The notes beneath the pieces are model-generated. The model was not told the origin of the DNA and ran no database searches. It saw nothing but the letters and a program-made list of their open reading frames with translations. Of a stretch of DNA of 64,000 bases, positions 18,653 through 26,597 are shown piece by piece. Position 1 is the first letter of the stretch, and each line of letters opens with the position of its first letter. The stretch comes from Coprococcus comes ATCC 27758. GTDB taxonomy: Bacteria > Bacillota > Clostridia > Lachnospirales > Lachnospiraceae. The stretch covers positions 930,001 to 994,000 of the forward strand of contig NZ_CP102277.1 in NCBI RefSeq assembly GCF_025149785.1, read 5' to 3'. A program made the position numbers and the translations under genes.

Positions 18653-19870
18653 ATGAGAGCTTACGAAAGATTTTTAAACTACGTTCCGGTATGGACAACC
18701 AGTGATGAGACAAGCGATACTGTCCCGTCAGCAGACAGAGAGCTGGTACTGGCAAGAATGCTTGTAGAAGAGATGAAAGGTCTTGGAATCGCAGATGCAA
18801 GAGTGGACGACAAGGGATATGTATATGGACACATCCCTGCAACTCCTGGATGCGAAGACAAGCCGTCGCTTGGTCTGGTTGCGCATATGGACACTGTGGC
18901 AGATGCATCAGGGGAAAATATAAAGCCACAGATCATTGAGAATTATGACGGGAAGGACGTTGTCCTGAAAGGTTCCGGAGATATTCTGAAAGTAGATGAG
19001 TTCCCGTACCTTGCAGAATTAAAGGGCAGAACTCTGATCACAACTGACGGAACCACACTTCTTGGGGCAGATGACAAGGCGGGAATCGCAGAGATTCTTA
19101 CCGTGGCAGAAGAGATCATCAAAGAAGGACTTCCGCATGGAAAGATCTGCATCGGATTTACACCGGATGAAGAGATTGCAAGAGGAGCAAAGCATTTTGA
19201 TGTGGAAGGTTTTGGTGCTGACTATGCTTACACTTTGGACGGTGATGAGGAAGGCGAGATTCAGTTCGAGAATTTCAATGCATCGACTGCATTTATCACC
19301 ATTCACGGTGTCAGCGTACATACGGGATCAGCAAAAGACGTGATGGTTAATTCACAGACCATTGCAACCGAGATCCACCAGATGCTTCCGGTAAATGAAA
19401 GACCGGAGACAACCGAAGGATATGAAGGATTCTATCATCTGGTCAGCGTGCAGGGAAATGTGACAACGACTAAGATGAAATACTTTATCCGTGATTTTGA
19501 TCGCAGATCTTTTGACGCAAGAGCACAGAAACTTCGTGATATCGCAGAAGAGATGAATAAAAAGTACGGCGAAGGAAAAGTGAAAGTTGAGATTGTAGAA
19601 TCTTATTACAACATGCGCGAAAAGATTGAACCGTGCATGCAGCTGATCGATTACGCAAAAGCAGCGATTGAGCATGCAGGTATTACACCAATCGTGTCAC
19701 CGGTCCGTGGGGGAACAGACGGTGCAAGACTCAGCTTCAAAGGACTTCCGTGTCCGAATCTTGGAACGGGCGGACATGCATTCCATGGCGTATTTGAGCA
19801 TATCACGGTAGAAGGAATGGATAAAGCAGTCCTTATTGTAAAAGACATCATTAGACAGTTTGCAGAATAA
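18653..19870 (+). CDS. pepT: Peptidase T (tripeptide aminopeptidase)
   Basis: 405 residues, M20B zinc exopeptidase removing the N-terminal residue of tripeptides in the cytoplasm. Metal-binding motifs: LGLVAHMDTVADASG (about 75-89), LLGADDKAGIAEIL (about 140-153), FTPDEEIARGAKHFD (about 170-184) and GTDGARLSFKGLPCPNLGTG near the end. ATG 18653 has AAAGGAG upstream. It lies in a peptide-use cluster with an M18 aminopeptidase and a POT transporter and has a distinctive palindrome in its leader. Confidence 0.96.
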   Translation: MRAYERFLNYVPVWTTSDETSDTVPSADRELVLARMLVEEMKGLGIADARVDDKGYVYGHIPATPGCEDKPSLGLVAHMDTVADASGENIKPQIIENYDGKDVVLKGSGDILKVDEFPYLAELKGRTLITTDGTTLLGADDKAGIAEILTVAEEIIKEGLPHGKICIGFTPDEEIARGAKHFDVEGFGADYAYTLDGDEEGEIQFENFNASTAFITIHGVSVHTGSAKDVMVNSQTIATEIHQMLPVNERPETTEGYEGFYHLVSVQGNVTTTKMKYFIRDFDRRSFDARAQKLRDIAEEMNKKYGEGKVKVEIVESYYNMREKIEPCMQLIDYAKAAIEHAGITPIVSPVRGGTDGARLSFKGLPCPNLGTGGHAFHGVFEHITVEGMDKAVLIVKDIIRQFAE

Positions 19871-19965
19871 AGGGGAATTTAGTAGAATTAAAGGAAATGT
19901 ATTGACCGGATTCCGGCAGAATACCGTTTTGTGAAAAATCAGAAGATCGCATACTTTTTTGGAGG

Positions 19966-20127
19966 ATGGTGTTTTTTGTGACACTGATCTGTTGTATAAT
20001 GGGAATGTATAACAAAAATCCATTTACCTTTGCAATGAATGTGATCACACCGGTAGTGCTGACTGCACTTGGAATTATCATGCTGAAGCTTGCCGAGTGT
20101 GAACGTGCAAAAGAATCTGGAAAATAA
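19966..20127 (+). CDS. Small membrane protein, 53 residues
   Basis: A short frame from ATG 19966 to TAA 20125-20127, ending 27 bases before the M18 peptidase. Codon use is like the neighbouring genes. It has two hydrophobic stretches, VFFVTLICCIMGMY at residues 2-15 and VITPVVLTALGIIMLKL at 26-42, and a charged tail AECERAKESGK. GGAGG touches the first ATG, so the GTG at 19969, a GTG at 19978 or an ATG further in may be the real start. I do not recognise it. It could also be the tail of a decayed larger membrane protein. Confidence 0.5.
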   Translation: MVFFVTLICCIMGMYNKNPFTFAMNVITPVVLTALGIIMLKLAECERAKESGK

Positions 20128-20154
20128 AGGGGCTGAAATGCCAGGAGGAACATT

Positions 20155-21471
20155 ATGGAGAACCAGACAATTAAAGAACTCACATCATTTATAAAGAACT
20201 CGCCGACTGCTTTTCATGCAGTAAAATCAATCCGGGATATTCTTACAAAAGAAGGATTTCAGGAGCTGAAAGAATCGGAAAAATGGAAAATAGAAAAAGG
20301 CGGAAAATATTATGTGACCCGCAACCATTCCAGCATTCTTGCATTTAAAGTCGGAAACCAACTGGATGAGTACAGCTTTCATGTAACTGCGTCCCACAGT
20401 GACTCACCGACCTTTAAGATCAAAGAGAATGCAGAGATTGAGGTGAAGAAAAAATACACGGTTCTGAATACAGAAGGCTATGGCGGAATGATCTGCTCTA
20501 CCTGGTTTGACCGTCCGTTATCGGTAGCAGGGCGCGTAATTGTAAAGACGGACAGTGGAATGGAGACCAGACTGGTCAAGGTAGAAAGAGATCTTCTGAT
20601 GATTCCAAGTCTTGCAATCCATATGGACCGCGCAGTCAATGAAGGCCGTGCGATCAACAAACAGGTAGACATGCTTCCGGTTTTTGCTGGATCGGCAAAA
20701 GAACCGGGTGAGATGAAAAAACTGATCGCAGAAGAGATTGGCGTAGAAGAAGAGAAGATTTATGGTATGGATCTGTTCCTGTATAACCGGATGGAGCCAT
20801 CTGTATGGGGAAGAGAGAATGAATTCTTATCCTGTCCACAGCTGGATGATCTGCAGTGTGCGTTTGCGTCGCTGAATGGTTTCCTTGCAGGAGAAAATGC
20901 AAAGAATATCAATGTTTTTGCCTGCTTTGACAATGAAGAGGTTGGATCAGGAACCAAGCAGGGAGCAGCATCGACACTGTTGTCGGATGTGCTTTGGCGG
21001 ATCAACAAGGCACTGGGAAAGGATGAGGAAGATTTCTATCGTGCAGTTGCCGGAAGTTTTATGCTGAGCTGTGATAATGCACATGCAGTACACCCGAATT
21101 ATCAGCAGAAGACGGATGTAAATAACTGTAACTATATGAACGAAGGAATCGTGATCAAATCTCATGCCGGTCAGAAATATACCAGTGATGCAGTAAGTAT
21201 TGCGATTTTCAAGGCAATCTGTGAAAAGGCAGGTGTACCGGTGCAGTTTTTTGCCAACCGTTCGGATGCGGCAGGTGGAAGTACACTGGGAAATATTGCA
21301 ATGGCGCAGGTATCCATGAATACCGTGGATATCGGACTTCCGCAGCTCGCAATGCATTCGGCTTATGAGACTTCCGGTGTAAAGGATACCGGTTATCTGA
21401 TCGAGGCATCCAAAGAATTTTACAGCTGTCATATCAAGGCAGCAGGCGATGGTTTGTTTGAAATTGCATAA
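20155..21471 (+). CDS. M18 family aminopeptidase
   Basis: 438 residues, zinc aminopeptidase of the aminopeptidase I/ApeB family, dodecameric in characterised members and acting on peptides with acidic or neutral N-termini. Motifs: HVTASHSDSPTFKIKEN (metal His and Asp, about 82-98), STWFDRPLSVAGRV, CPQLDDLQCAFASLNG, FDNEEVGSGTKQGA (catalytic and metal Glu) and LAMHSAYETSG near the C-terminus. AGGAGG lies seven bases upstream of the start. A terminator follows at 21482. Confidence 0.95.
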   Translation: MENQTIKELTSFIKNSPTAFHAVKSIRDILTKEGFQELKESEKWKIEKGGKYYVTRNHSSILAFKVGNQLDEYSFHVTASHSDSPTFKIKENAEIEVKKKYTVLNTEGYGGMICSTWFDRPLSVAGRVIVKTDSGMETRLVKVERDLLMIPSLAIHMDRAVNEGRAINKQVDMLPVFAGSAKEPGEMKKLIAEEIGVEEEKIYGMDLFLYNRMEPSVWGRENEFLSCPQLDDLQCAFASLNGFLAGENAKNINVFACFDNEEVGSGTKQGAASTLLSDVLWRINKALGKDEEDFYRAVAGSFMLSCDNAHAVHPNYQQKTDVNNCNYMNEGIVIKSHAGQKYTSDAVSIAIFKAICEKAGVPVQFFANRSDAAGGSTLGNIAMAQVSMNTVDIGLPQLAMHSAYETSGVKDTGYLIEASKEFYSCHIKAAGDGLFEIA

Positions 21472-21481
21472 AGAAGTATTT

Positions 21482-21516
21482 GCAGAGAGTTCCGGAAGAA
21501 CTCTCTGCAAGTTTTT
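21482..21516 (+). terminator. Intrinsic terminator after M18 peptidase
   Basis: GCAGAGAGTTC, loop CGGAA, GAACTCTCTGC, then AAGTTTTT. Perfect 11-pair stem. Confidence 0.88.
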
Positions 21517-21588
21517 CCGAATCTGGAAGAAGGCGTATTTCGAGGAACGATAGAAAAATAAAATTCAGAGTGCATTCTAATTTTTTTA

Positions 21589-21618
21589 TAGACAGGAAAG
21601 AAACTGTCCTGTTATAAT
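21589..21618 (+). promoter_or_regulatory. Promoter with overlapping dyad, GntR gene
   Basis: TAGACA (21589-21594), 18-base spacer and perfect TATAAT (21613-21618). The spacer carries ACAGG (21592-21596) and CCTGT (21608-21612) with GACAG/CTGTC inside, a dyad well placed for autorepression. Confidence 0.6.
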
Positions 21619-21677
21619 AATTATGGTGTCAGATCACCGAAATGGCAGAGAATGAGTAACAAGGTTGGGTAAAAGGA

Positions 21678-22367
21678 ATGGCAGAATTAATATATCGAAC
21701 ACTAAGAGAAAATATTGCAGATATTATCCGGAAGAGGATCATTTACCAGGAGCTGGAGCCGGGACAGAAGATTGTGGAACAGGATCTGGCAAAGGAATTT
21801 AAGACAAGCAGGGCTCCGATTCGTGAGGCACTTAGACAGCTGGAAAATGAAGGACTTATAGAATATGTAAGAAATGCAGGATGCTCTGTAAAAGAAATTA
21901 CACTGGAAGAATCATTTGAAATTTACCTTATGCGGGCGAATTACGAAACCATGGCAGTGAAGCTGATGGGAGGAAACGTTCCGGAGGATACCATTTGCCG
22001 GATGGAAGAAGTGCTGGAAAAAATGAAAAAACTGGATGAAGAGCAGTTTGACCAGGTTTTTGTCTATGATAACCAGATGCATGGACTGCTTGTAGAGATG
22101 ACTGGTATGACAAGGCTCTATAAAGCATGGAAAGAGCTGAATTATGGAAATATTGTTACGGGCTTCAGCCTGAGCACGGATAAAAAGCGTGTGTTAGAAA
22201 GACAGTATCCGATTCATAAAGAACTGGTGGATGCCTGCAGGGAAAAGAACAAGGAGAAAATCTGTCACGTTCTTTCCGAACATTACATGAGAACGATCCG
22301 AAGGCTTTTGAAAGAGCAGGGATTGTCGGAAGAGGATTCCGGATTTTCATTTGATTTTCTTGTCTAG
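21678..22367 (+). CDS. GntR family regulator with FCD domain
   Basis: 229 residues. The N-terminal winged helix (about 1-70; PGQKIVEQDLAKEFKTSRAP then IREALRQLENEGLIEY) is followed by an all-helical FadR/FCD ligand domain containing YDNQMHGLLVEMTG and EHYMRTIRRLL, where His and Asp residues usually bind a metal. Such proteins respond to small organic acids or amino acids. It lies just upstream of the POT transporter but is separated from it by a terminator. It is one candidate for the regulator that binds the TTGTCGACA site. Confidence 0.9.
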   Translation: MAELIYRTLRENIADIIRKRIIYQELEPGQKIVEQDLAKEFKTSRAPIREALRQLENEGLIEYVRNAGCSVKEITLEESFEIYLMRANYETMAVKLMGGNVPEDTICRMEEVLEKMKKLDEEQFDQVFVYDNQMHGLLVEMTGMTRLYKAWKELNYGNIVTGFSLSTDKKRVLERQYPIHKELVDACREKNKEKICHVLSEHYMRTIRRLLKEQGLSEEDSGFSFDFLV

Positions 22368-22427
22368 GATACAGAGAGAGGTTACAGTCTTTAGATAGTA
22401 GTAAATGGATAAATATTAATAATGAAG

Positions 22428-22460
22428 AGATGTGGATAGTAATATTCCACATCTTTTTTT
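22428..22460 (+). terminator. Intrinsic terminator after GntR gene
   Basis: AGATGTGGA (22428-22436) and TCCACATCT (22446-22454) followed by a run of seven T. Confidence 0.88.
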
Positions 22461-22511
22461 GCTGTGTTTTGTTGAATTATAACAAAAAAAGAGTGTAAGA
22501 CATGAGCTGTA

Positions 22512-22575
22512 TTGAAAAAGTGGTGAAGTTATGCTATATTACTTATAAAGGATGACGATTGTCGACAGTCGCCAA
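22512..22575 (+). promoter_or_regulatory. Promoter and downstream palindrome of POT transporter
   Basis: TTGAAA (22512-22517), 17-base spacer, TATATT (22535-22540). A few bases past the expected start lies CGATTGTCGACAGTCG (22556-22571), palindromic at 14 of 16 positions. TTGTCGACAGTCGCCAA (22559-22575) differs by one base from the sequence upstream of pepT. A protein bound here would block early elongation or initiation. Confidence 0.65.
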
Positions 22576-22597
22576 AACAGAAAGGAAATAAAAAGTA

Positions 22598-23989
22598 ATG
22601 GGAAAAGCACAGACTAATGAAAAACATCCAAAAGGCTTTTATGCCTGTTGTATCACATTTATGTTTGAACGCCTGGCATTTTATGGAGCAAAGCCAATCT
22701 TGCTTCTATTCCTGATCACTGCAACTTTACAGGGTGGTCTTGGTATTGAGCGAACAGATGCGGCAGTCATGGCAGCGAATCTGACAGCGTACACCTATAT
22801 GGCACCGCTGATCGGAGGAATTATCTCTGACAGATGGCTGGGAGCGAGATATGCGATCTCTCTGGGATATATTATCATGGCAATCGGATATCTGGTAGGC
22901 TGGAAGGCAACAGGTCCGGGAATGGTCAATCTGATGATCATTCTTGTATCGATTGGAACCGGTCTTTTCAAAGGAAACTTAAACGCTCTGATCGGAAGAC
23001 AATATCAGAACAAAGAGCTTCTGGATGCTGCATTTTCCATTCAGTATTCTTATGTAAATGTTGGGGCTTTCGTAGGTTCACTGCTTACCGGATTTTTGTA
23101 TCTCCACTTATTTAAAAAAGGCGATGTGCTTGGATTCCGTCAGTGCTTCTTTGTGGCATCGATCTGGTGCATCGTTGGTCTGGCATGGTTTGTGCTGAAC
23201 TGGAAAAACCTTCAGGGACAGGGTGTGAAACCATTCAAGTATCTTACGGATGAGAATGGAAATGTGATCGGGTCTAACGAAAAGAAAGAAGATGGGAAGA
23301 ACGACAAGCAGCCGCTTACAAAATTGGAAAGAAACCGTATGATAGCGATCATTCTTGTATCGGCACTCTCTGTTATCTTCTGGCTGTTCTACTATCAGCA
23401 GGATCTTGCGCTTGTCATTTATATGACCGATTATGTGAAGATGAGTATTGGCTCTTTTGACATTCCGCCGTCATGGGTTACTACTACATGGAACGGACTT
23501 TTGTGTGTCGTTCTTGGTGGTGTGATGGCAGCCATCTGGAAGAAACTTGCCGAGCGTCCGCAGGGCGATATGAATATGTTTAAGAAAGTAGCACTTGGCT
23601 TCCTTTTTGTAGGACTTGCGTTTGGAGTAATGGTTGTTTGTGAACTGGTTCGCGGAGTTGGCGCAGATGCTTCTGTAAAAGCAAGCGTTTTCTGGCCATT
23701 CCTGTTTGTAACGGTTATTACAATCGGAGAGATGTGTTTCTCACCGCTGCGTAATGCATTTGTAAGTAAGTATGCGCCGAAGAAATATCTCTCACTTTTG
23801 ATGGGGGTTATCGCAATTTCTACATTTGGCGCAAACAAGTTAAGCCCGTTTGTACAGGCATTTATTGAAAAATTTGATGTGTTCCCTGTATTTGTTGGAA
23901 TCACAGTCATTATGTTAGTATTTACAGCACTTATCTTCTTGGCTAACAAGAAGCTGAACAGCCTTGTTGAAGGGAAAGAAGAAGCTTAA
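22598..23989 (+). CDS. POT/PTR2 family proton-dependent peptide transporter
   Basis: 463 residues with 12-14 membrane helices, imports di- and tripeptides with protons. The family signature ExxERFxYYG appears as FMFERLAFYGAKPILLLFL at residues 22-40; GGIISDRWLGARYAI at about 70-84 is the loop 2-3 motif; FSIQYSYVNVGAFVGSLLTG matches PTR2 signature 1. A central cytoplasmic linker (DENGNVIGSNEKKEDGKN) separates the two bundles. It fits with pepT and the M18 peptidase, which would degrade the imported peptides. Confidence 0.94.
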   Translation: MGKAQTNEKHPKGFYACCITFMFERLAFYGAKPILLLFLITATLQGGLGIERTDAAVMAANLTAYTYMAPLIGGIISDRWLGARYAISLGYIIMAIGYLVGWKATGPGMVNLMIILVSIGTGLFKGNLNALIGRQYQNKELLDAAFSIQYSYVNVGAFVGSLLTGFLYLHLFKKGDVLGFRQCFFVASIWCIVGLAWFVLNWKNLQGQGVKPFKYLTDENGNVIGSNEKKEDGKNDKQPLTKLERNRMIAIILVSALSVIFWLFYYQQDLALVIYMTDYVKMSIGSFDIPPSWVTTTWNGLLCVVLGGVMAAIWKKLAERPQGDMNMFKKVALGFLFVGLAFGVMVVCELVRGVGADASVKASVFWPFLFVTVITIGEMCFSPLRNAFVSKYAPKKYLSLLMGVIAISTFGANKLSPFVQAFIEKFDVFPVFVGITVIMLVFTALIFLANKKLNSLVEGKEEA

Positions 23990-24019
23990 ATGATTCTGCC
24001 AAAAAGAGAAAAAAGAAGT

Positions 24020-24050
24020 CCGGTGATCGAAGGAAAGATCACCGGATTTT
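24020..24050. terminator. Shared terminator of converging genes
   Basis: CCGGTGATC (24020-24028) and GATCACCGG (24037-24045) with ATTTTCTTTT on the plus side and an A-rich tract upstream, so it can end both the POT gene and the minus-strand dehydratase-like gene. Confidence 0.8.
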
Positions 24051-24053
24051 CTT

Positions 24054-25208
24054 TTAACCGAGCATTTCGATAAATGCCCCGAGTCTTGTATTGATCTGTG
24101 CCTGGTCACCAGAAGAATAGTCTGTATTGATTGCAATATACGGAAGTCCTTTTTCTTTGGTGACAAAGGTGCGGATCGCATCGGACTCAATGGCAAAGGT
24201 ATGACATGCCTGCAGAAGGACCTCAACGACACCATCTACCTGATATTCATCAATCTGGGCATCAAGCGCCTCGAGACGTCCCGGGTTCGGACTCATGACC
24301 GAACAGTTTACACGAAGATATTTTTCGGCGATTGCAGTGATTGGATCCTTTGTCTCATCAATCGGATCTTTTTTCTCACGTGGACCGCAACAGTTCTCAA
24401 AGCCGACAACATCTGCTCCGAGTTCTTCAATCTGGCGTACAATTTTGTCGATCACGCCGGTGGTCGGACATCCGGTAATGAGAACTCTCGGACGGGATGG
24501 TTTGCCTTTATATTCCTTTTCATAAAGCTCTTTAAGCTCAGCGGTACGGTGTTCCAGGTATTTGATTTTTTCTTCCAGATCAACCGTGAATTCGTTCGAG
24601 GAAATAACCGTGTTGATCTCATAACCGGTAATCGGAGTCGGTTTTAAGCGTCCAATCTCAAAGAAGTCAAGGACGGCCTTGCGTTCCCGGTTGCGAAGAT
24701 GGATTGCTTTGCGGATCTGCTCATCTGTGATCCTTATGTGATAGAAATCCTCCAAATCTTCTTTGACGCTGATTACCTCCTGTTTCCAGAATTCCAGCGC
24801 ACCGCGGCCTATTTTTCCTGGTGGAAGCTGCATAATATGGCAGTGCTTAAGCTCAGACATCAGTTCATACATTTTCTTTTTTCCATCACAGGTTGTCTCT
24901 GCGAGTACCATGTCTGAAAAATAGAAGAATGGACAGCGGTCAGCGAGGGCGGCACCGTAGCTTGCCTTGATCAGAGGACAAAGGTTCTGTGGCAGTCTGG
25001 TCTCTGCGATCGGGATATTGTCATCTCCGATCCCGCAAAGTACAACTGCAGCTGCGTCTGCAGCTTCAATCAGTTCCCATGGGGTGTAGGTACAGAAAAC
25101 TCCGACAATTCTGCGCCCGGACTCCTTCAGCTCTTTCATTTTCAGAAAAGCATTCTTTCTTGCTTCCGGATAGGTTTCAAAATCTTCCGGTAATTTTAAA
25201 TTGGTCAT
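24054..25208 (-). CDS. Double-cubane-cluster-type anaerobic reductase (HgdB/2-hydroxyacyl-CoA dehydratase D family)
   Basis: 384 residues, member of the BadD/HgdB family that includes double-cubane cluster proteins and E. coli YjiM. Conserved cysteines are visible in VFCTYTPWELIEAA (about 38-51), LCPLIKASYG, ETTCDGKKKMYELM, ITGCPTTG, ENCCGPREKKDP and LLQACHTFAIES, matching iron-sulfur ligation in two half-sites. These enzymes accept low-potential electrons from an ATP-driven activator to reduce difficult substrates. No activator gene (HgdC type) is adjacent. Substrate unknown. Confidence 0.82.
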   Translation of the reverse strand: MTNLKLPEDFETYPEARKNAFLKMKELKESGRRIVGVFCTYTPWELIEAADAAAVVLCGIGDDNIPIAETRLPQNLCPLIKASYGAALADRCPFFYFSDMVLAETTCDGKKKMYELMSELKHCHIMQLPPGKIGRGALEFWKQEVISVKEDLEDFYHIRITDEQIRKAIHLRNRERKAVLDFFEIGRLKPTPITGYEINTVISSNEFTVDLEEKIKYLEHRTAELKELYEKEYKGKPSRPRVLITGCPTTGVIDKIVRQIEELGADVVGFENCCGPREKKDPIDETKDPITAIAEKYLRVNCSVMSPNPGRLEALDAQIDEYQVDGVVEVLLQACHTFAIESDAIRTFVTKEKGLPYIAINTDYSSGDQAQINTRLGAFIEMLG

Positions 25209-25353
25209 TTTCAGATCTCCTTTTTATAAATGATAGTTTTATCATAAGTGTTTTTAAACGAGATGTATAATTGATATTTTTTATAAAGAAGGAAATTTAA
25301 AGATGTTTTCAATGGAAATTCTTAAGAATTCATGATGCCAGGAGGATAGCATT

Positions 25354-25401
25354 GTGATTGGATTCAAAATAAGGTATATTGAAAACAGGAACGTAAAGTA
25401 G
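25354..25401 (+). CDS. Possible 15-residue leader peptide upstream of ABC ATPase
   Basis: A very strong ribosome site, AGGAGG at 25340-25345, lies eight bases before GTG 25354. The frame reads about 15 codons (GFKIRYIENRNVK at its end) and stops with TAG at 25399-25401, 24 bases before the ATPase start. No regulatory codon run is obvious. It could be chance. Confidence 0.25.
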   Translation: MIGFKIRYIENRNVK

Positions 25402-25425
25402 AGCGAAAAGAAAAGGAGAACATTT

Positions 25426-26112
25426 ATGGGGGCATTGATTCATATAGAAAATATGAAGAAAATCTACAATCCGGGTGAGAATGAAGTCCGTGCACTTGAC
25501 GGGATCGATCTGGATATCGAAAAAGGAGACCTGGTTGCGATTGTGGGACATTCAGGCTCGGGAAAATCAACGCTGATGAATATGCTCGGTTGTCTGGATA
25601 CACCGACTTCCGGCAAGTATGTTCTGGACGGGCAGGATGTGGCGAGTATGACAGATAATCAGCTTGCAGATGTGCGGAATAAAGAGATCGGTTTCATTTT
25701 CCAGGGATTCAACCTGATCAGTAATCTGGATGCAGTTGAAAACGTAGAGCTTCCGCTGGTATACCGCGGGGTGTCAAAAAATGAGAGGAAGCAACTTGCG
25801 ATGGAAGCCCTGAAAAGTGTCGGTCTGGAAGACCGGATGAAGCATAAGCCGAATGAAATGTCCGGAGGACAGCAGCAGAGAGTTGCGGTGGCAAGAGCGG
25901 TTGCCGCAAAACCGCCGATCATTCTTGCCGATGAGCCGACCGGCAATCTGGATACGAAATCAACACAGGAGATCATGGAAATCCTGAAAGAACTGCACAG
26001 GTCAGGCAGAACGGTTATTATCATCACACATGATGAAGAGATTGCCAGTCAGGCACACCGGGTGATCCGGATACTGGATGGCAGGATTGAAGAAGATTAT
26101 TGTAACAGGTAA
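25426..26112 (+). CDS. ABC transporter ATPase, MacB/LolD type
   Basis: 228 residues. Walker [16 protein letters not shown] near 41, Q-loop in [20 protein letters not shown], signature [16 protein letters not shown] near 145, Walker [16 protein letters not shown] near 165, and H-loop [15 protein letters not shown]. The DEPTGNLD sequence marks the MacB/FtsE/LolD branch, whose partners are FtsX-like permeases used in lipoprotein, peptide or antimicrobial efflux. No permease gene is adjacent, so its partner must be elsewhere. Confidence 0.9.
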   Translation: MGALIHIENMKKIYNPGENEVRALDGIDLDIEKGDLVAIVGHSGSGKSTLMNMLGCLDTPTSGKYVLDGQDVASMTDNQLADVRNKEIGFIFQGFNLISNLDAVENVELPLVYRGVSKNERKQLAMEALKSVGLEDRMKHKPNEMSGGQQQRVAVARAVAAKPPIILADEPTGNLDTKSTQEIMEILKELHRSGRTVIIITHDEEIASQAHRVIRILDGRIEEDYCNR

Positions 26113-26253
26113 TGCACAAAGTTAAAGTTCGTTTTGGATTTCAACTAATCTTTTAAAATGCAACATTTTCGTTTACCTTTCCAGGTAAATGCGGTAAAAT
26201 AAAAGAAAAAGGGATCTGGTATCAAAAGCCAGATAAGACAGGAGGGTTTTTGT

Positions 26254-26592
26254 ATGAAGATGATTATGGCGATCCTGCATAAGGATGATGAACTGGAGAC
26301 GATAGAGGAACTGAATATTGCCGGATACATGGTAACAAAGCTGGCTACAACCGGTGGATTTTTGAAGAAAAAGAGCACCACGATCATGGTTGTAGTGGAT
26401 GATGAGAAGGTAGCAGAGGCACTGAAGATCATCAAGAAGAATTCTGGCGAAAGAAAGACGATCACTTATGCAAACCCGGCATTGATCTCAGGACAGAGCA
26501 GCATGAGCGCAGCACCGTCCGTTCCGATCAATGTGCAGGTAGGCGGAAGTACGATTTTTGTACTGAACGTGGAGCAGATGGAGAAATACTAA
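26254..26592 (+). CDS. Cyclic di-AMP receptor PstA/DarA
   Basis: 112 residues, a PII-like trimeric signal protein that binds c-di-AMP (DUF970). MKMIMAILHKDDELETIEEL opens the fold; VTKLATTGGFLKKKSTTIMV (residues about 27-46) is the conserved nucleotide-binding region; VQVGGSTIFVLNVEQMEKY closes it. In Firmicutes PstA/DarA is usually near tmk or holB; here it lies five bases before cbiG, apparently in the same transcript. AGGAGG precedes the start. A small stem ATCTGG/CCAGAT lies in its leader. Confidence 0.92.
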   Translation: MKMIMAILHKDDELETIEELNIAGYMVTKLATTGGFLKKKSTTIMVVVDDEKVAEALKIIKKNSGERKTITYANPALISGQSSMSAAPSVPINVQVGGSTIFVLNVEQMEKY

Positions 26593-26597
26593 AGTTT

